From contig NZ_AP026769.1 of the NCBI RefSeq assembly GCF_026000295.1, forward strand, positions 124,001-188,000: 64,000 bases of DNA. Reading direction: 5' to 3'. Positions within the stretch are counted from its first letter, which is position 1. Each line of letters begins with the position of its first letter. A program made the translations under genes and the position numbers. The notes beneath the pieces are model-generated. The model saw only the letters and a list, made by a program, of their open reading frames with translations, did not search any database and was not told the DNA's origin. The stretch is from Helicobacter suis HS1. Its GTDB lineage: Bacteria > Campylobacterota > Campylobacteria > Campylobacterales > Helicobacteraceae. This document shows positions 49,194 to 58,042 of this stretch, piece by piece.

Positions 49194-50617
49194 AGACTTT
49201 TAAGCCACGCCTCTATGTGGCTGGCAATTTCAGGGATTTGTAACACTTCTAAATGGCGGGGAGGTTTCTTTAAAAGTGTCTGCACAGAGACGGGGGGTTT
49301 GATCCCTTTTTGCTCTAAGAGTTGTAAAGCTTTTTGATCAGAACAATTTTTACCCTCTAAAGCTAAATAAATCGTGCTTGGAAATTTACTCCAAGAAGCG
49401 GTAGAGACTAGAATATGTGGGGTGTTTTCTTTAAGCGCATTAAAGGCGGTGGCTGTGTGTGGATCGATAAGATAGCCATGGCTTTTATAAATGTTTGTAA
49501 TATTTTCTAAACAAGTTTCATCTGTGCAGCTATAACTTTCAAAATGTTTTTGTAGAAGGCTAAGTTCATGCGCAGTGAGGCTATAAAATTGGTGTGTATC
49601 AAGTGCTTGCATGCACTCTTGTGTACGCTTAAAACCAAAGAGATAATAAAGCAGGCGTTCAACATTTGAGCTTTTTAAAATATCCATCGCTGGGGCATAA
49701 GTTTTTTGTAGACTTCTTTGGCGAATATCATAAACTCCGGTTTTAATAAAGTCCTCTAAAATATTATTAGCATTGGATACCACAGCAATTTTAGAGACAG
49801 GTAAATCCATTTCTTTAGCATAAAAGGCCCCTAGGGCGTTGCCAAAATTCCCGCTAGGTACAACAATTTTAATAGGCTCTGCATAATTTATTGTACCTAA
49901 ACGCACGAGCTCTAAATACCCCCACACATGGTAGACAATCTGAAAAAGCACCCGCCCAAAATTAATAGAATTAGCCACCCCCACACTAAAACCTAGCTTT
50001 TCTAAACAATGTTTAAAATCTGGGCTATTTAGAAGGTTTTTAAGTAGACTTTGTGCCTTATCAAAATCCCCCTCTATTCCATAAACCTTAAGATTAGGCG
50101 CTTGTGCGGTTTGCATTTGCAGGGCTTGAATTAAACTTGTACCCTTAGAAGGATACAAACAAACCACAAAGACATTTTCAAGCTGGGCTAAACTTTCTAA
50201 AGTAGCCGGACCCGTATCCCCACTGGTGGCTACTAAAACCACTAATTTTTGTTGGGCTTTTTTAGCCCCCTCTGAGAGTAAAACCCCTAGGGGTTGTAAG
50301 GCCATGTCTTTAAAGGCTAGAGTAGGGCCATGATAAAGTTCTTGAACAAAGAGGGGAAAAGAAAAGCCTTTGAGTTGTTTTAAGGGGGCTTGAATAGAAC
50401 AACGATTCAAAGCTTTTTCTAAACCATTGATCTCAACCCCCAAATGCATACAAAGCGCTTTGGCAAGGCCTTTATAGTCTAAGGATAAAAATTGTGAAAA
50501 ATCTAGCTTAGGCCACTCTTTAAGAGTATAAAGACCTTTAGAGGGGCTACTAGGACGCATTAAAGCCTCTTCTAAAGAAAGGCTAGCTTGGCTTCTTGTA
50601 TCATGTAGTTGCATCAT
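49190..50617 (-). CDS. thrC: Threonine synthase
   Basis: ThrC converts O-phosphohomoserine to threonine with pyridoxal phosphate. The 475-residue protein has the PLP lysine in GPTLAFKDMALQPLG, the phosphate-binding ATSGDTGPAT, PSGNFGNALGAFYA and a long C-terminal domain (DPHTATAFNAL). The first of two ATGs overlaps the upstream gene's stop (ATGA); the second, at 50614, is an alternative. It would use the product of hom (18976-20181). Confidence 0.95.
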   Translation of the reverse strand: MMQLHDTRSQASLSLEEALMRPSSPSKGLYTLKEWPKLDFSQFLSLDYKGLAKALCMHLGVEINGLEKALNRCSIQAPLKQLKGFSFPLFVQELYHGPTLAFKDMALQPLGVLLSEGAKKAQQKLVVLVATSGDTGPATLESLAQLENVFVVCLYPSKGTSLIQALQMQTAQAPNLKVYGIEGDFDKAQSLLKNLLNSPDFKHCLEKLGFSVGVANSINFGRVLFQIVYHVWGYLELVRLGTINYAEPIKIVVPSGNFGNALGAFYAKEMDLPVSKIAVVSNANNILEDFIKTGVYDIRQRSLQKTYAPAMDILKSSNVERLLYYLFGFKRTQECMQALDTHQFYSLTAHELSLLQKHFESYSCTDETCLENITNIYKSHGYLIDPHTATAFNALKENTPHILVSTASWSKFPSTIYLALEGKNCSDQKALQLLEQKGIKPPVSVQTLLKKPPRHLEVLQIPEIASHIEAWLKSL

Positions 50618-52311
50618 TTAGCTTTAAGTGAAATACTATAGGGTTTGGGGGCGATATAGACATGGCTAAAGTGATGCCAAAAATTAGCCTCGTAAGCATC
50701 AGGGCTACGCTCTATACGGCAATGAAACCCGCGCACCATTTCCTCAAAAGGCAAATGATTAGCCACAACACAGGCTAAAATCTCGCGCCGTACCCGCAGA
50801 ATAAGTACTCTATGCCCCTTTAATTCTTTAATAATAAGCCGTACAGGGATAATTTTAAACTCTTGTGTTTCAAAATTAGCCTGCACAATGGGCGCAACCA
50901 CCCGCTCAAAATCCTCGCTAGTAGGTACAAAGGTTACAATCTCCTTAGCCTTGTATTTAGCTCCCTGTAAGTGTGTGATGAGTTGTTTAGGATCGTAGTT
51001 AAACTGGCGGGTATAAAAATCTACAAATTCTTGTGGTTTTTCTTTTCTTAAAAGATGAATATCCTCGCGCCATTGGACTAAATCAGCGGTTTTAAATTCT
51101 AGGGTAAGGGTTTCATCAGGATTAAGCCATTTAACAGCCTGTTCGCTGTGGCTACGGCTGTAAATATCACAGATCTGCTTGCCCTCTTTAAAGGGGTTTT
51201 TTGTGTTTAGCTCCTTAATTGCGCTATCGCGTGGGCTATCTTGAAAATAAGGCGTGGCTATGGGCATGACATAGGCGGGTTTACTTAAAGTTAACAAGGT
51301 TTCTAGCTGGTATTTAAAGCCCTCTAGGCGCTGGTTATGCAGGGTTGTTTGGGTGGCCTTCTCAGTTTGCATGCAAAAAGGAAAACCTGAAGTCCCCCCG
51401 CTAAAGGGCAGACAAAGCAGGGTGAGATCGCTTGGCAAATTAAAGGTATTAAGGTAGTTTCCATAGGCATTGATGATCACATCATGCCCAGATAAGCACA
51501 CATACAGCCCGCTATCCTCCAATCCATCGCCGGCAGCAAATACGCTAAATTGGAAAAAAGCACTGAATTCATAAATTTCTTGGAATTCCAGAGGATAGAT
51601 ATTGATAAAACCTAAACTTCTTAGAGATTTCTCTACACTTTTAGAGGCAAAATTACCCACAATAAAGGGTTTGTCTTTAGGAAGTAGAGAAAGGGTTTGA
51701 GGGTGCAGGCAACTAGAGCGATTAGAGGAGATAAAAATAAAATCTGCCTCCATTAAAGCCCGCACAGCCTCCCTACAGCTAGGTTTTTCTAAATAACCAC
51801 TCCCCAAAAAGCTAGGCCCTACTAGCCATGGATCGGTGATAAGTTTAGCGCCTCCTGCTTCTATTAAAAGGCAGGCATGGTTAAAATAGCGGATTTTAAA
51901 ATCACCCTTAAAGCTAGATTGGTAAGGGTTTCTCATATCAATAGAGGTTTGTACGCGCAAAGCCCGCCCTTCTATTTGGTAGCGCAAAGGTTTTTTAGCT
52001 ACGCCATTTAAATAGGTAAGACTTTCAATGTGTAAAGCCCAGTTACAATAAGGGCAGGTGGATAAACCTTGTTTGTGCTGGAGCTTGCCCCCGCAGTGGT
52101 TACAGATTTGATCAATGATCCACTCTACTTCAGGTTTTTCGCCTAACTGGACATTCTTTTTCATGTTTACAATAAATTGCCCGATGTCATTAACCCCTGC
52201 TAAAAGCCCTCTAGCCGGCACAATCTGGGTATTTTCAGAGATTTCAAACAGCCCAACACGGCGCATTTTAACGGGAGCTGACTCGTTCTTTTTTGTAGGC
52301 GAAATAGCCAT
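50614..52311 (-). CDS. CMP-Neu5Ac hydroxylase (CMAH)-like Rieske/UlaG-like protein with altered metal ligands
   Basis: A 565-residue protein that lines up with vertebrate CMAH along its whole length. The N-terminal Rieske-like domain has CNHCGG (C70, H72) and CPYCNWAL (C86, C89) against CKHQGG and CTKHNW in CMAH, so the last His ligand is Cys. The four cysteines (70, 73, 86, 89) could equally make a zinc ribbon. The UlaG-like domain has YFNHACLLIE, LITDPWLVGPSF, FSGGTSGFPF and TPYFQDSPRDSAIKELNTKN, but HxHxDH is replaced by SNRSSC (about 196-201), losing the mononuclear metal site. The C-terminus WHHFSHVYI matches CMAH's WNHF. It is coupled to thrC. Sialic or pseudaminic acid modification is possible, but the lost ligands argue against simple hydroxylation. 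Confidence 0.75.
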   Translation of the reverse strand: MAISPTKKNESAPVKMRRVGLFEISENTQIVPARGLLAGVNDIGQFIVNMKKNVQLGEKPEVEWIIDQICNHCGGKLQHKQGLSTCPYCNWALHIESLTYLNGVAKKPLRYQIEGRALRVQTSIDMRNPYQSSFKGDFKIRYFNHACLLIEAGGAKLITDPWLVGPSFLGSGYLEKPSCREAVRALMEADFIFISSNRSSCLHPQTLSLLPKDKPFIVGNFASKSVEKSLRSLGFINIYPLEFQEIYEFSAFFQFSVFAAGDGLEDSGLYVCLSGHDVIINAYGNYLNTFNLPSDLTLLCLPFSGGTSGFPFCMQTEKATQTTLHNQRLEGFKYQLETLLTLSKPAYVMPIATPYFQDSPRDSAIKELNTKNPFKEGKQICDIYSRSHSEQAVKWLNPDETLTLEFKTADLVQWREDIHLLRKEKPQEFVDFYTRQFNYDPKQLITHLQGAKYKAKEIVTFVPTSEDFERVVAPIVQANFETQEFKIIPVRLIIKELKGHRVLILRVRREILACVVANHLPFEEMVRGFHCRIERSPDAYEANFWHHFSHVYIAPKPYSISLKAK

Positions 52312-52334
52312 GCATCACTCCTAATGCTAAATTT

Positions 52335-53399
52335 TTATAAAGCCTGCTTGATCCAAGTTGCCACCCTTTGTGCACTCCCGTGCTGTAAATAGGCGCGGAT
52401 CTTTTGTGACTCTTTAAAAAAGCGATTTCTATCCATATTGTAATAAATTCTTAGCAAATTTTCCGGATTTACATCCTCTTGTACAAATTCGGCATGTAAC
52501 ATGGTTTTTCCACGCCCCGGGCTTTCATTACAAATCGCATTATAAAAAATATTAGCAAGCCCGATGCAGGTGAGTTTAACTAAACTCTTAGCGATGAAAA
52601 AATCAAAGGGTCTAGCTTTATAACCTAGCACAAAAGGCGTACCAATAAGAGCGGCCTCTAAAGTGGCTGTACCGCTACAAATAAAGGCAAAAGAGGCTTC
52701 ATAGAGGCTTTGGTGCGCGTTATAAGAAATTTCAAAGAGCTTAAGATCATGGCCATAAAGAGCCTCTAAATTTTGATCTTTTAAACTAGAGGGCACGATG
52801 AGGATACGCTTTTGATCAAGTTGCTTGGCTACTTGCACAAAAACAGGGAAGAGGCGCGTAATTTCTTGTTTGCGGCTTCCGGGCATAAAAACCACCCCCT
52901 CACCCTCTAAAGAAGTTTTAACCTGTGTGATCTCATCTAAAAGAGGGTGTCCGACAAACTTTGCCTTTTCTTTGTAATAAGAAGTTTCAAAGGGCAAAAT
53001 GGCCGCGAGGTGATCGCAATTTTTTTCAATAATAGGCGCGCGGTAGGCCTTCCACGCCCACACCTGTGGCAAAATATAGTAAAAGATTGGCTTATTTGGA
53101 TATTGTTTTTTAATGCGTTTAGCCAGAGGGATATTAAAAGAGGAGGAATCCATAAGCAAAATCAGATCGGCTTCTTTGGCAAGTTTTGCCATAGCTTGCA
53201 GGGCTTTATAAAAGAATAAAAGCCGGTTAAAGACTTCTTTAAAGCCCATAATAGAAAACTCTTTAGGGGAAAAAAGCGGGGTATCTTTAGCTAAAAGAGC
53301 GTCATAAATCCCTAGCCACTCCACCCCCAAAAGATGTTCTCTTAAAACTTTTAAATGGACATTAGCGCTCACCTCTAAAGCACTGACTAAAACCTTCAT
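52335..53399 (-). CDS. lpxB: Lipid-A-disaccharide synthase
   Basis: LpxB (GT19) joins UDP-2,3-diacylglucosamine and lipid X to form the lipid A disaccharide at the inner membrane. The 354-residue protein shows SALEVSANVHLK, the FKEVFNRL segment, LLMDSSSFNIPLAKRIK, YYILPQVWAWKAYR, FVGHPLLDE, VFMPGSRKQEI and FICSGTATLEAALIGTPFVLGYK. The ATG overlaps the upstream broken gene by 4 nt. lpxB-(HP0868-like)-hypA-flgE is the H. pylori HP0867-HP0870 order as I recall it. Confidence 0.95.
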   Translation of the reverse strand: MKVLVSALEVSANVHLKVLREHLLGVEWLGIYDALLAKDTPLFSPKEFSIMGFKEVFNRLLFFYKALQAMAKLAKEADLILLMDSSSFNIPLAKRIKKQYPNKPIFYYILPQVWAWKAYRAPIIEKNCDHLAAILPFETSYYKEKAKFVGHPLLDEITQVKTSLEGEGVVFMPGSRKQEITRLFPVFVQVAKQLDQKRILIVPSSLKDQNLEALYGHDLKLFEISYNAHQSLYEASFAFICSGTATLEAALIGTPFVLGYKARPFDFFIAKSLVKLTCIGLANIFYNAICNESPGRGKTMLHAEFVQEDVNPENLLRIYYNMDRNRFFKESQKIRAYLQHGSAQRVATWIKQAL

Positions 53400-54000
53400 T
53401 TAGACTCTTCATCCTCCTTTGTATCCGGTTTTTCTTGATCCTTAGATTGTAAAAGATTTTGGGTTTTTAAGTCTCTAAGTTCAATTTTAAGGGTACTATT
53501 TTCTAAGTCTAATCCAAAGACTCGATCTTTAAGCATGCGGTTTTCCCGTAAGAGTACGCGGTATTGGCGGTAGAGTTGATCGCTAAAAAAGCGCTTAGCC
53601 GGGCGCGCTTTGGCTATGGAGTGATCTTTTAAATAGATCTCTACAAATTCTACCGGCTGGGGTAAAGGTTCTTGCTCTGAGTCTGGAATTTCTGGCTTGT
53701 CTTTTTGCAGATGCAAGAGATCGCGTTGGATTTGATGAGAGAGCAATTCTTGTTTGATTTGCTTAATCGCCTTAGAGTTAGCCTGAAAACCTCTTTGTAC
53801 CACAATTAAATTTGTCAAACTACGGCTTAAATCTACATTAGAAGACTCTAGCTTAGAACCAGTTGTTTGATCTCATCTTCATAAGCCTGTAATTCTTCTT
53901 GGAATTTTTGCCGTTCCTCCTCAAAGAGTTGCACCACCTCCCAGTGCTCCTTCATTTTAGGTGCTTTTTTGATAAATTCCTGAAAAATCGCATCGATCAC
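53396..54000 (-). pseudogene. Small helical gene between hypA and lpxB, overwritten in the middle
   Basis: The native start is probably GTG 54000, overlapping the hypA stop (GTGA), giving VIDAIFQEFIKKAPKMKEHW and about 47 helical codons to KQL at 53863. The block 53769-53862 is flgE 3' sequence. Native sequence resumes at IKQIKQELLSHQIQRDLLHL and runs through a Pro/Glu stretch and a coiled coil (YRQYRVLLRENRMLKDRV) to the stop overlapping lpxB. The two native parts are in different frames here, unlike most other overwritten genes. I infer the HP0868-position hypothetical protein, about 200 residues, function unknown. Confidence 0.7.
53769..53862 (+). repeat. 94-bp copied block of flgE (source 54408-54501)
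   Basis: Identical to 54408-54501, same orientation, offset 639. The source is the conserved flagellar C-terminus (TNLIVVQRGFQANSKA) of flgE. Confidence 0.95.
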
Positions 54001-54344
54001 ACCATCTCCAAAGACAAAAGTTGCATTTCTGTGCCCTTACTGATCCGCACATTTTGCGAGCCACAACGGATACATTGCCCATATTCTAAAGTAGCCGGGA
54101 TAAACACAAAAGAACAATTTAAACAAGTTAATTCTGCCTTTTCCTCCACAATGTCTAAAACTGCGTCTTTACAAATATCTAATTCTTCTTTAAAAGTCTC
54201 AAAGGCGCTCATGAAAAGCTGTTTATCCATTGCGCTGCGTTCCCCAATGCTTACCACCACCCTTTCTATTTTAGTGGCGTTATGTTTGCGCGCATGCGCT
54301 TCGCACAAATCCATTAGAGAGGAAACGACGGAATATTCATGCAC
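53997..54344 (-). CDS. hypA: Hydrogenase/urease nickel maturation protein HypA
   Basis: HypA delivers nickel to NiFe hydrogenase and, in Helicobacter, to urease. It is 115 residues with the nickel-binding N-terminus MHEYSVVSSL (His2) and the zinc site CLNC...CIRC. Length and motif spacing are normal. It starts 11 nt after flgE and is coupled to the following broken gene. Confidence 0.97.
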   Translation of the reverse strand: MHEYSVVSSLMDLCEAHARKHNATKIERVVVSIGERSAMDKQLFMSAFETFKEELDICKDAVLDIVEEKAELTCLNCSFVFIPATLEYGQCIRCGSQNVRISKGTEMQLLSLEMV

Positions 54345-54355
54345 TTAAAAATCCT

Positions 54356-56512
54356 CTATTGTTTGAGATTAAGCAAAGTATTTAAAATCTGATCGGAGGT
54401 GGTAACTGCCTTAGAGTTAGCCTGAAAACCTCTTTGTACCACAATTAAATTTGTCAAACTACGGCTTAAATCTACATTAGAAGACTCTAGCTTAGAACCA
54501 GAAACCCCGCCTCTACGCCCCGTATTAGCCGCCCCAATGAGAGCTTTACCTGAGTTACTCGTCTCAGAAAACACACTCCCCCCGTCAGCTTGTAAACCCG
54601 CATCGTTGGCAAAATTAGCCAAAGCCACTTGCGCTAAAGAGAGAGTTTTACCATTGCTAAAAGAGCCAAGTAACACCCCGTCATTATCAAAACGCACATC
54701 CATTAAATCCCCCGCTTGGTAGCCATTTTGTTCAATGGCATAAGTCTCAGAGATTTTATCCACGCTAGTGATTCCATCAAAGCCTCCGGCCGTACCAAAA
54801 CTTAGCGTGATGCGCTGGGGCGAATCTGAGCCATTATGGGGCGCAAATTGTAATACGGGAGGATTCATGCCGGCTAAACTCCCGTCTTTATTAAAATGTA
54901 AAATCCCCTCTTCAAATACATTAGGGCGATCAGGAGAACTACCCACAATTTCCCCGGGCTCAGGTACAATAGCTCTAAAACGCCACTCTGCTCCCCCTGT
55001 TTTATAAAATTCTAAGCGCATGCTATGTTTAGTGCCTAAACTATCTACCAAATCAACGCTACTAGCATGAGTGGCATGGGTTAATCTGGAGGTGGAGGTA
55101 GAAACCCCCCCTTCAATTAAGGCAGCCGTATTAAGCGCGCCCATAGTTTTACCAAAGAGTACATTTTTAGTTACTTTATCAGAGGCGTAGTTGGTTACAA
55201 AGATATTCAAATTATCTTTAGTGGGATTTCCATCGTCTTTATTGGCAATTTCAAACATGCCATGGTTATTGATTTTTACCGATACAGAGGCAGCTGAGTC
55301 TTTATAACTCTTAGCTAAACTAGGGTTTTTTACGATATTGGCATCATGTTGCATGAGCGCGCGTAAATCCTCTGTCGTTTTAAATTGTCCGGTAGTAGAG
55401 TCTGCATCAATGCCTTTTGTGTAGCGGTATCTAAAGGCGGTGATACTTTGATCACCCTTAGCAAAATTAGCAAAAGCCCCCGTACCTGCATGGGTTACTA
55501 CGATGTTTTTAACATGCTCATCGCCCTCTAAACTGTTCTTATTTTCTAAGCGCAACTGGCCATCATCAATATAGGCCTCAACTCCGGTTTTATTTTTCAC
55601 AGCATTAATCGCATTTTTAGCGGCGGCTAAAGAAGTGATATGGGTTGTGGCTGAGTCGTTGCTAAAGGAAATTTTCGTTCCATTGAGTTCTAGGGTATTG
55701 CTATCTTTAGAGGATAAAATGGCTTTTTTCATACTCGCATTTTTATAACTCACCCAAATCCCTTGATCTTCATTGAGTAAAAACGCATCACCATCCTCAT
55801 TAAATAATGACCCCATATCCTCTGCCATTTGGGTAAGATTGGTGGCTGAATCATATTGGGGTTTGATTCCATCTGCAGGGGTTTTAGTTGAAGAATCAAG
55901 CATAAAAACATTGCCTACTTGATCGGCATGGCGTCCTGCATTTAAATTAGCACGCATCGTAATTTTACTGCTTGATCGGGCTGGCATCACCATACCCGGA
56001 TCAATGCGGATATTTTGTAAGGGTTTTGTGTTATCAATTTTAAGCATATCGGTTTCGCTATCCTTAGAACCCATATCCTTAGGATCGCGCACCCAGCCTT
56101 GCACCACATACCCCCCTGTAGTTACTAAGCTTCCATTTGCATCAAAGAGAAATTCCCCGCTACGGGTAAAATTGCGTGTTACGCCTCGATCGGGGCTGAT
56201 GACAAAAAAACCATCGCCTTCAATGGCTAAATCTGTTTTGACATCGGTATTTTGCAAATTCCCCTGAGAAAAGATTTTAGTGGTGGCATCTACGCCCACA
56301 CCCAAACCCACAGAAAAGTCATTTTGCCCAGCTAAGCCGTTTTTATAGGGGGCGGTGGCGATGAGTTTAACTTGAGATAACATGTCCACAAAAGAGGCTC
56401 TGGAGTATTTAAAGCCGGTGGTGTTGACATTGGCGATATTGTTGCTTTCAATATCTAAGGCGATTTGGTGCGCCTGCATTCCGTTAACACCAGACCATAA
56501 AGAGCGGAGCAT
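54356..56512 (-). CDS. flgE: Flagellar hook protein FlgE
   Basis: A 718-residue hook protein, the long form found in Helicobacter. The N-terminus has LRSLWSGVNGMQAHQIALD and NNIANVNTTGFKYSRASF, followed by the variable surface domains, and the C-terminal SNVDLSRSLTNLIVVQRGFQ and ANSKAVTTSDQIL form the helical core. Exported by the flagellar type III system and assembled beyond the rod. A sigma-54 promoter lies 32 nt upstream. It heads flgE-hypA-(HP0868-like)-lpxB. Confidence 0.97.
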   Translation of the reverse strand: MLRSLWSGVNGMQAHQIALDIESNNIANVNTTGFKYSRASFVDMLSQVKLIATAPYKNGLAGQNDFSVGLGVGVDATTKIFSQGNLQNTDVKTDLAIEGDGFFVISPDRGVTRNFTRSGEFLFDANGSLVTTGGYVVQGWVRDPKDMGSKDSETDMLKIDNTKPLQNIRIDPGMVMPARSSSKITMRANLNAGRHADQVGNVFMLDSSTKTPADGIKPQYDSATNLTQMAEDMGSLFNEDGDAFLLNEDQGIWVSYKNASMKKAILSSKDSNTLELNGTKISFSNDSATTHITSLAAAKNAINAVKNKTGVEAYIDDGQLRLENKNSLEGDEHVKNIVVTHAGTGAFANFAKGDQSITAFRYRYTKGIDADSTTGQFKTTEDLRALMQHDANIVKNPSLAKSYKDSAASVSVKINNHGMFEIANKDDGNPTKDNLNIFVTNYASDKVTKNVLFGKTMGALNTAALIEGGVSTSTSRLTHATHASSVDLVDSLGTKHSMRLEFYKTGGAEWRFRAIVPEPGEIVGSSPDRPNVFEEGILHFNKDGSLAGMNPPVLQFAPHNGSDSPQRITLSFGTAGGFDGITSVDKISETYAIEQNGYQAGDLMDVRFDNDGVLLGSFSNGKTLSLAQVALANFANDAGLQADGGSVFSETSNSGKALIGAANTGRRGGVSGSKLESSNVDLSRSLTNLIVVQRGFQANSKAVTTSDQILNTLLNLKQ

Positions 56513-56543
56513 AGTGATCCTTTAAGTGAATTACTCTATCTAA

Positions 56544-56557
56544 GCAAAACTTATTCC
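56544..56557 (-). promoter_or_regulatory. Sigma-54 promoter of flgE
   Basis: Read on the minus strand: GG-AATAAGTTTT-GC followed by TT, exact GG-N10-GC spacing, 32 nt before the flgE ATG. Hook genes are RpoN-dependent in Helicobacter. Confidence 0.7.
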
Positions 56558-56662
56558 GGAGAGCAGATTACCCCAGTTTTGTGGTGATTTATAGATTAAG
56601 ATAAATTTAAAAATGATAGTAGAATGAAGGGCTTAATTTCTGCAAATTCTACAAGGGAAAAA

Positions 56663-56959
56663 ATGCTAAAAAATATTTGGTGTGTGGTGTTGGTGGGTGT
56701 TCTTTGTTTAGGTCAGGCTAAGGGAAAGGGCGGTGTGTATTATTCAATGGCTCAAAAAGCCTATCAGAATAAAGATTACCAGAAAGCCCTAGAATATTAC
56801 AAAAAAGCAGCAAGCATGGGAAATGTAAGGGCTTATTTTAACTTGGGGATTATGTATGGGAATGGGGAGGGTGTAGCACAAGATACCGACAAAGCCATAA
56901 AGTATTTTGAAAAAGCCTGTGATCTAGGAGATGTAGACGGGTGTGAAGCAATAAAATGA
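56663..56959 (+). CDS. Small Sel1-repeat (Hcp-like) exported protein
   Basis: A 98-residue protein with a signal peptide (LKNIWCVVLVGVLCLGQAKG) and two Sel1-like repeats: YSMAQKAYQNKDYQKALEYY and ARAYFNLG-type sequence (VRAYFNLGIMYGNGEGV, then DKAIKYFEKACDLGDVDGC). The paired cysteines of the last repeat resemble the disulfide-bridged repeats of Helicobacter cysteine-rich (Hcp) proteins, but those usually have four to nine repeats, so this is a minimal or truncated member. The ATG at 56663 follows AAGGGA; an upstream ATG (56624) would add uncharacteristic residues. Confidence 0.75.
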   Translation: MLKNIWCVVLVGVLCLGQAKGKGGVYYSMAQKAYQNKDYQKALEYYKKAASMGNVRAYFNLGIMYGNGEGVAQDTDKAIKYFEKACDLGDVDGCEAIK

Positions 56960-57678
56960 TCAAGGCATACAATTTGTTTGGCTTAAAATAAAAACCACCT
57001 CTCCAGCTACCCTTTGCTCTAAAAAATTTAATCCACTTTGCCGGCAAAGAAAGTTTTGTACAAAATTAGACCCATTTTGGGTCAAAAAGATAGAAGCCTT
57101 AAAGCAGGGATTTAGATTATTTTGCGTTCTTAACCCTTAACCCCCCTACCCCAAAATCCTTTTTAGCTTGCCCGTGGGTGTTGTGTGTTTGTCTGTTTAG
57201 AAGATACCTGTCTCATTAGTCGATCAAATTTTACCAATCAAATTCTACCAACAAGTTTATCATTTGCCCGAGTTCTGCATCAATATCTTTTATAACATGC
57301 CCGCTATTTTCTTGTTCTCTTGCCACAATCACCCTTTTTTGGAATTTTTTAACTTGATTTAGCTTACTAAAGCGCAAACCCTTTTTAGCTGGTTTGCTTG
57401 TGCCGTTGTTTGTCTATTGGAGATTAGAAGACTTGCCTAGCTTTTGCTCCATTAACCGATCAAATTTCATCAACGAGTCTATTACTTGCTCGACTTCTGC
57501 ATCAATATCTTTTATAACATGCCGTACTTGTTCTCTTGTTCTCTTGTTCTCTTGTTCTCTTGTTCTCTTGTTCTCTTGTTCTCTTGTTCTCTTGTTCTCT
57601 TGTTCTCTTGTTCTCTTGTTCTCTTGTTCTCTTGTTCTCTTACCACAATCACCCTTTTTGAATTTTTCTTATTTACAA
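56960..57678 (-). pseudogene. Two tandem remnants of a small helical protein with an octanucleotide tract
   Basis: Read on the minus strand there are two diverged copies of one segment. The upstream copy (about 57678-57424) reads KNSKRVIVVREQEN, the octanucleotide array, then VRHVIKDIDAEVEQVIDSLMKFD and stops at LGKSSNLQ. The second (about 57420-57230) reads KLNQVKKFQKRVIVAREQEN, SGHVIKDIDAELGQMINLLVEFDW with no array, then FDRLMRQVSSKQ follows in another frame. An AGAACAAG-like seed in the second copy matches the array unit. No start codon of its own survives, as the 5' side is copied dxr sequence. The family is unknown. A weak hairpin, GACCCA-TTT-TGGGTC, lies at 57069-57083. Confidence 0.5.
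57527..57641 (+). repeat. Octanucleotide tandem array (14 units)
   Basis: CTTGTTCT repeated 14 times plus three bases, 115 nt, no interruptions. On the minus strand it encodes the eight-residue period RTREQENK. At 14 units the incoming frame closes at KYGML; loss of one unit would join it to VRHVIKDIDAE. Confidence 0.94.
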
Positions 57679-58042
57679 AAATTAGGGCAGAGAGCATGGG
57701 CAATGGAGAGTTGCATATCTGGGCTAGCTAGTTGGGCATGCCAGCTTTGATCTTTAAAACGCAACAAGGCATGCACACAAGAACTACGCTCAATACAGGC
57801 TTCAATCTTTTCTATCCCAAATAAATAATAGGCTTCAAGCACTTCAAAAAGTTTATTAACCATATTAGCCGAGTTAATCGTAATGTGGGGTCCCATTTGC
57901 CAATTAGGGTGTTTTAAGACTTTTTCTAAACTTTGGCTAGAAATTTGATTAATGGGCACATCGCGCAAAGCCCCACCGCTAGCGGTGATATATAGACTTT
58001 CTATACGCTCTTTAGGGATATTTTGCAATAAATCCCATAGGG
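57679..58042 (+). repeat. 364-bp copied block of dxr (source 58302-58665)
   Basis: Identical to 58302-58665 as far as I could compare, same orientation, offset 623. It lies immediately downstream of dxr and has replaced the last native codons of dxr and whatever followed. Confidence 0.94.

Noticed and set aside
57394-57750. Plus-strand open frames through the octanucleotide array
   Set aside because: They are repeat translations (CSLVLLFS periods) with no start context; the conserved segment reads on the minus strand.
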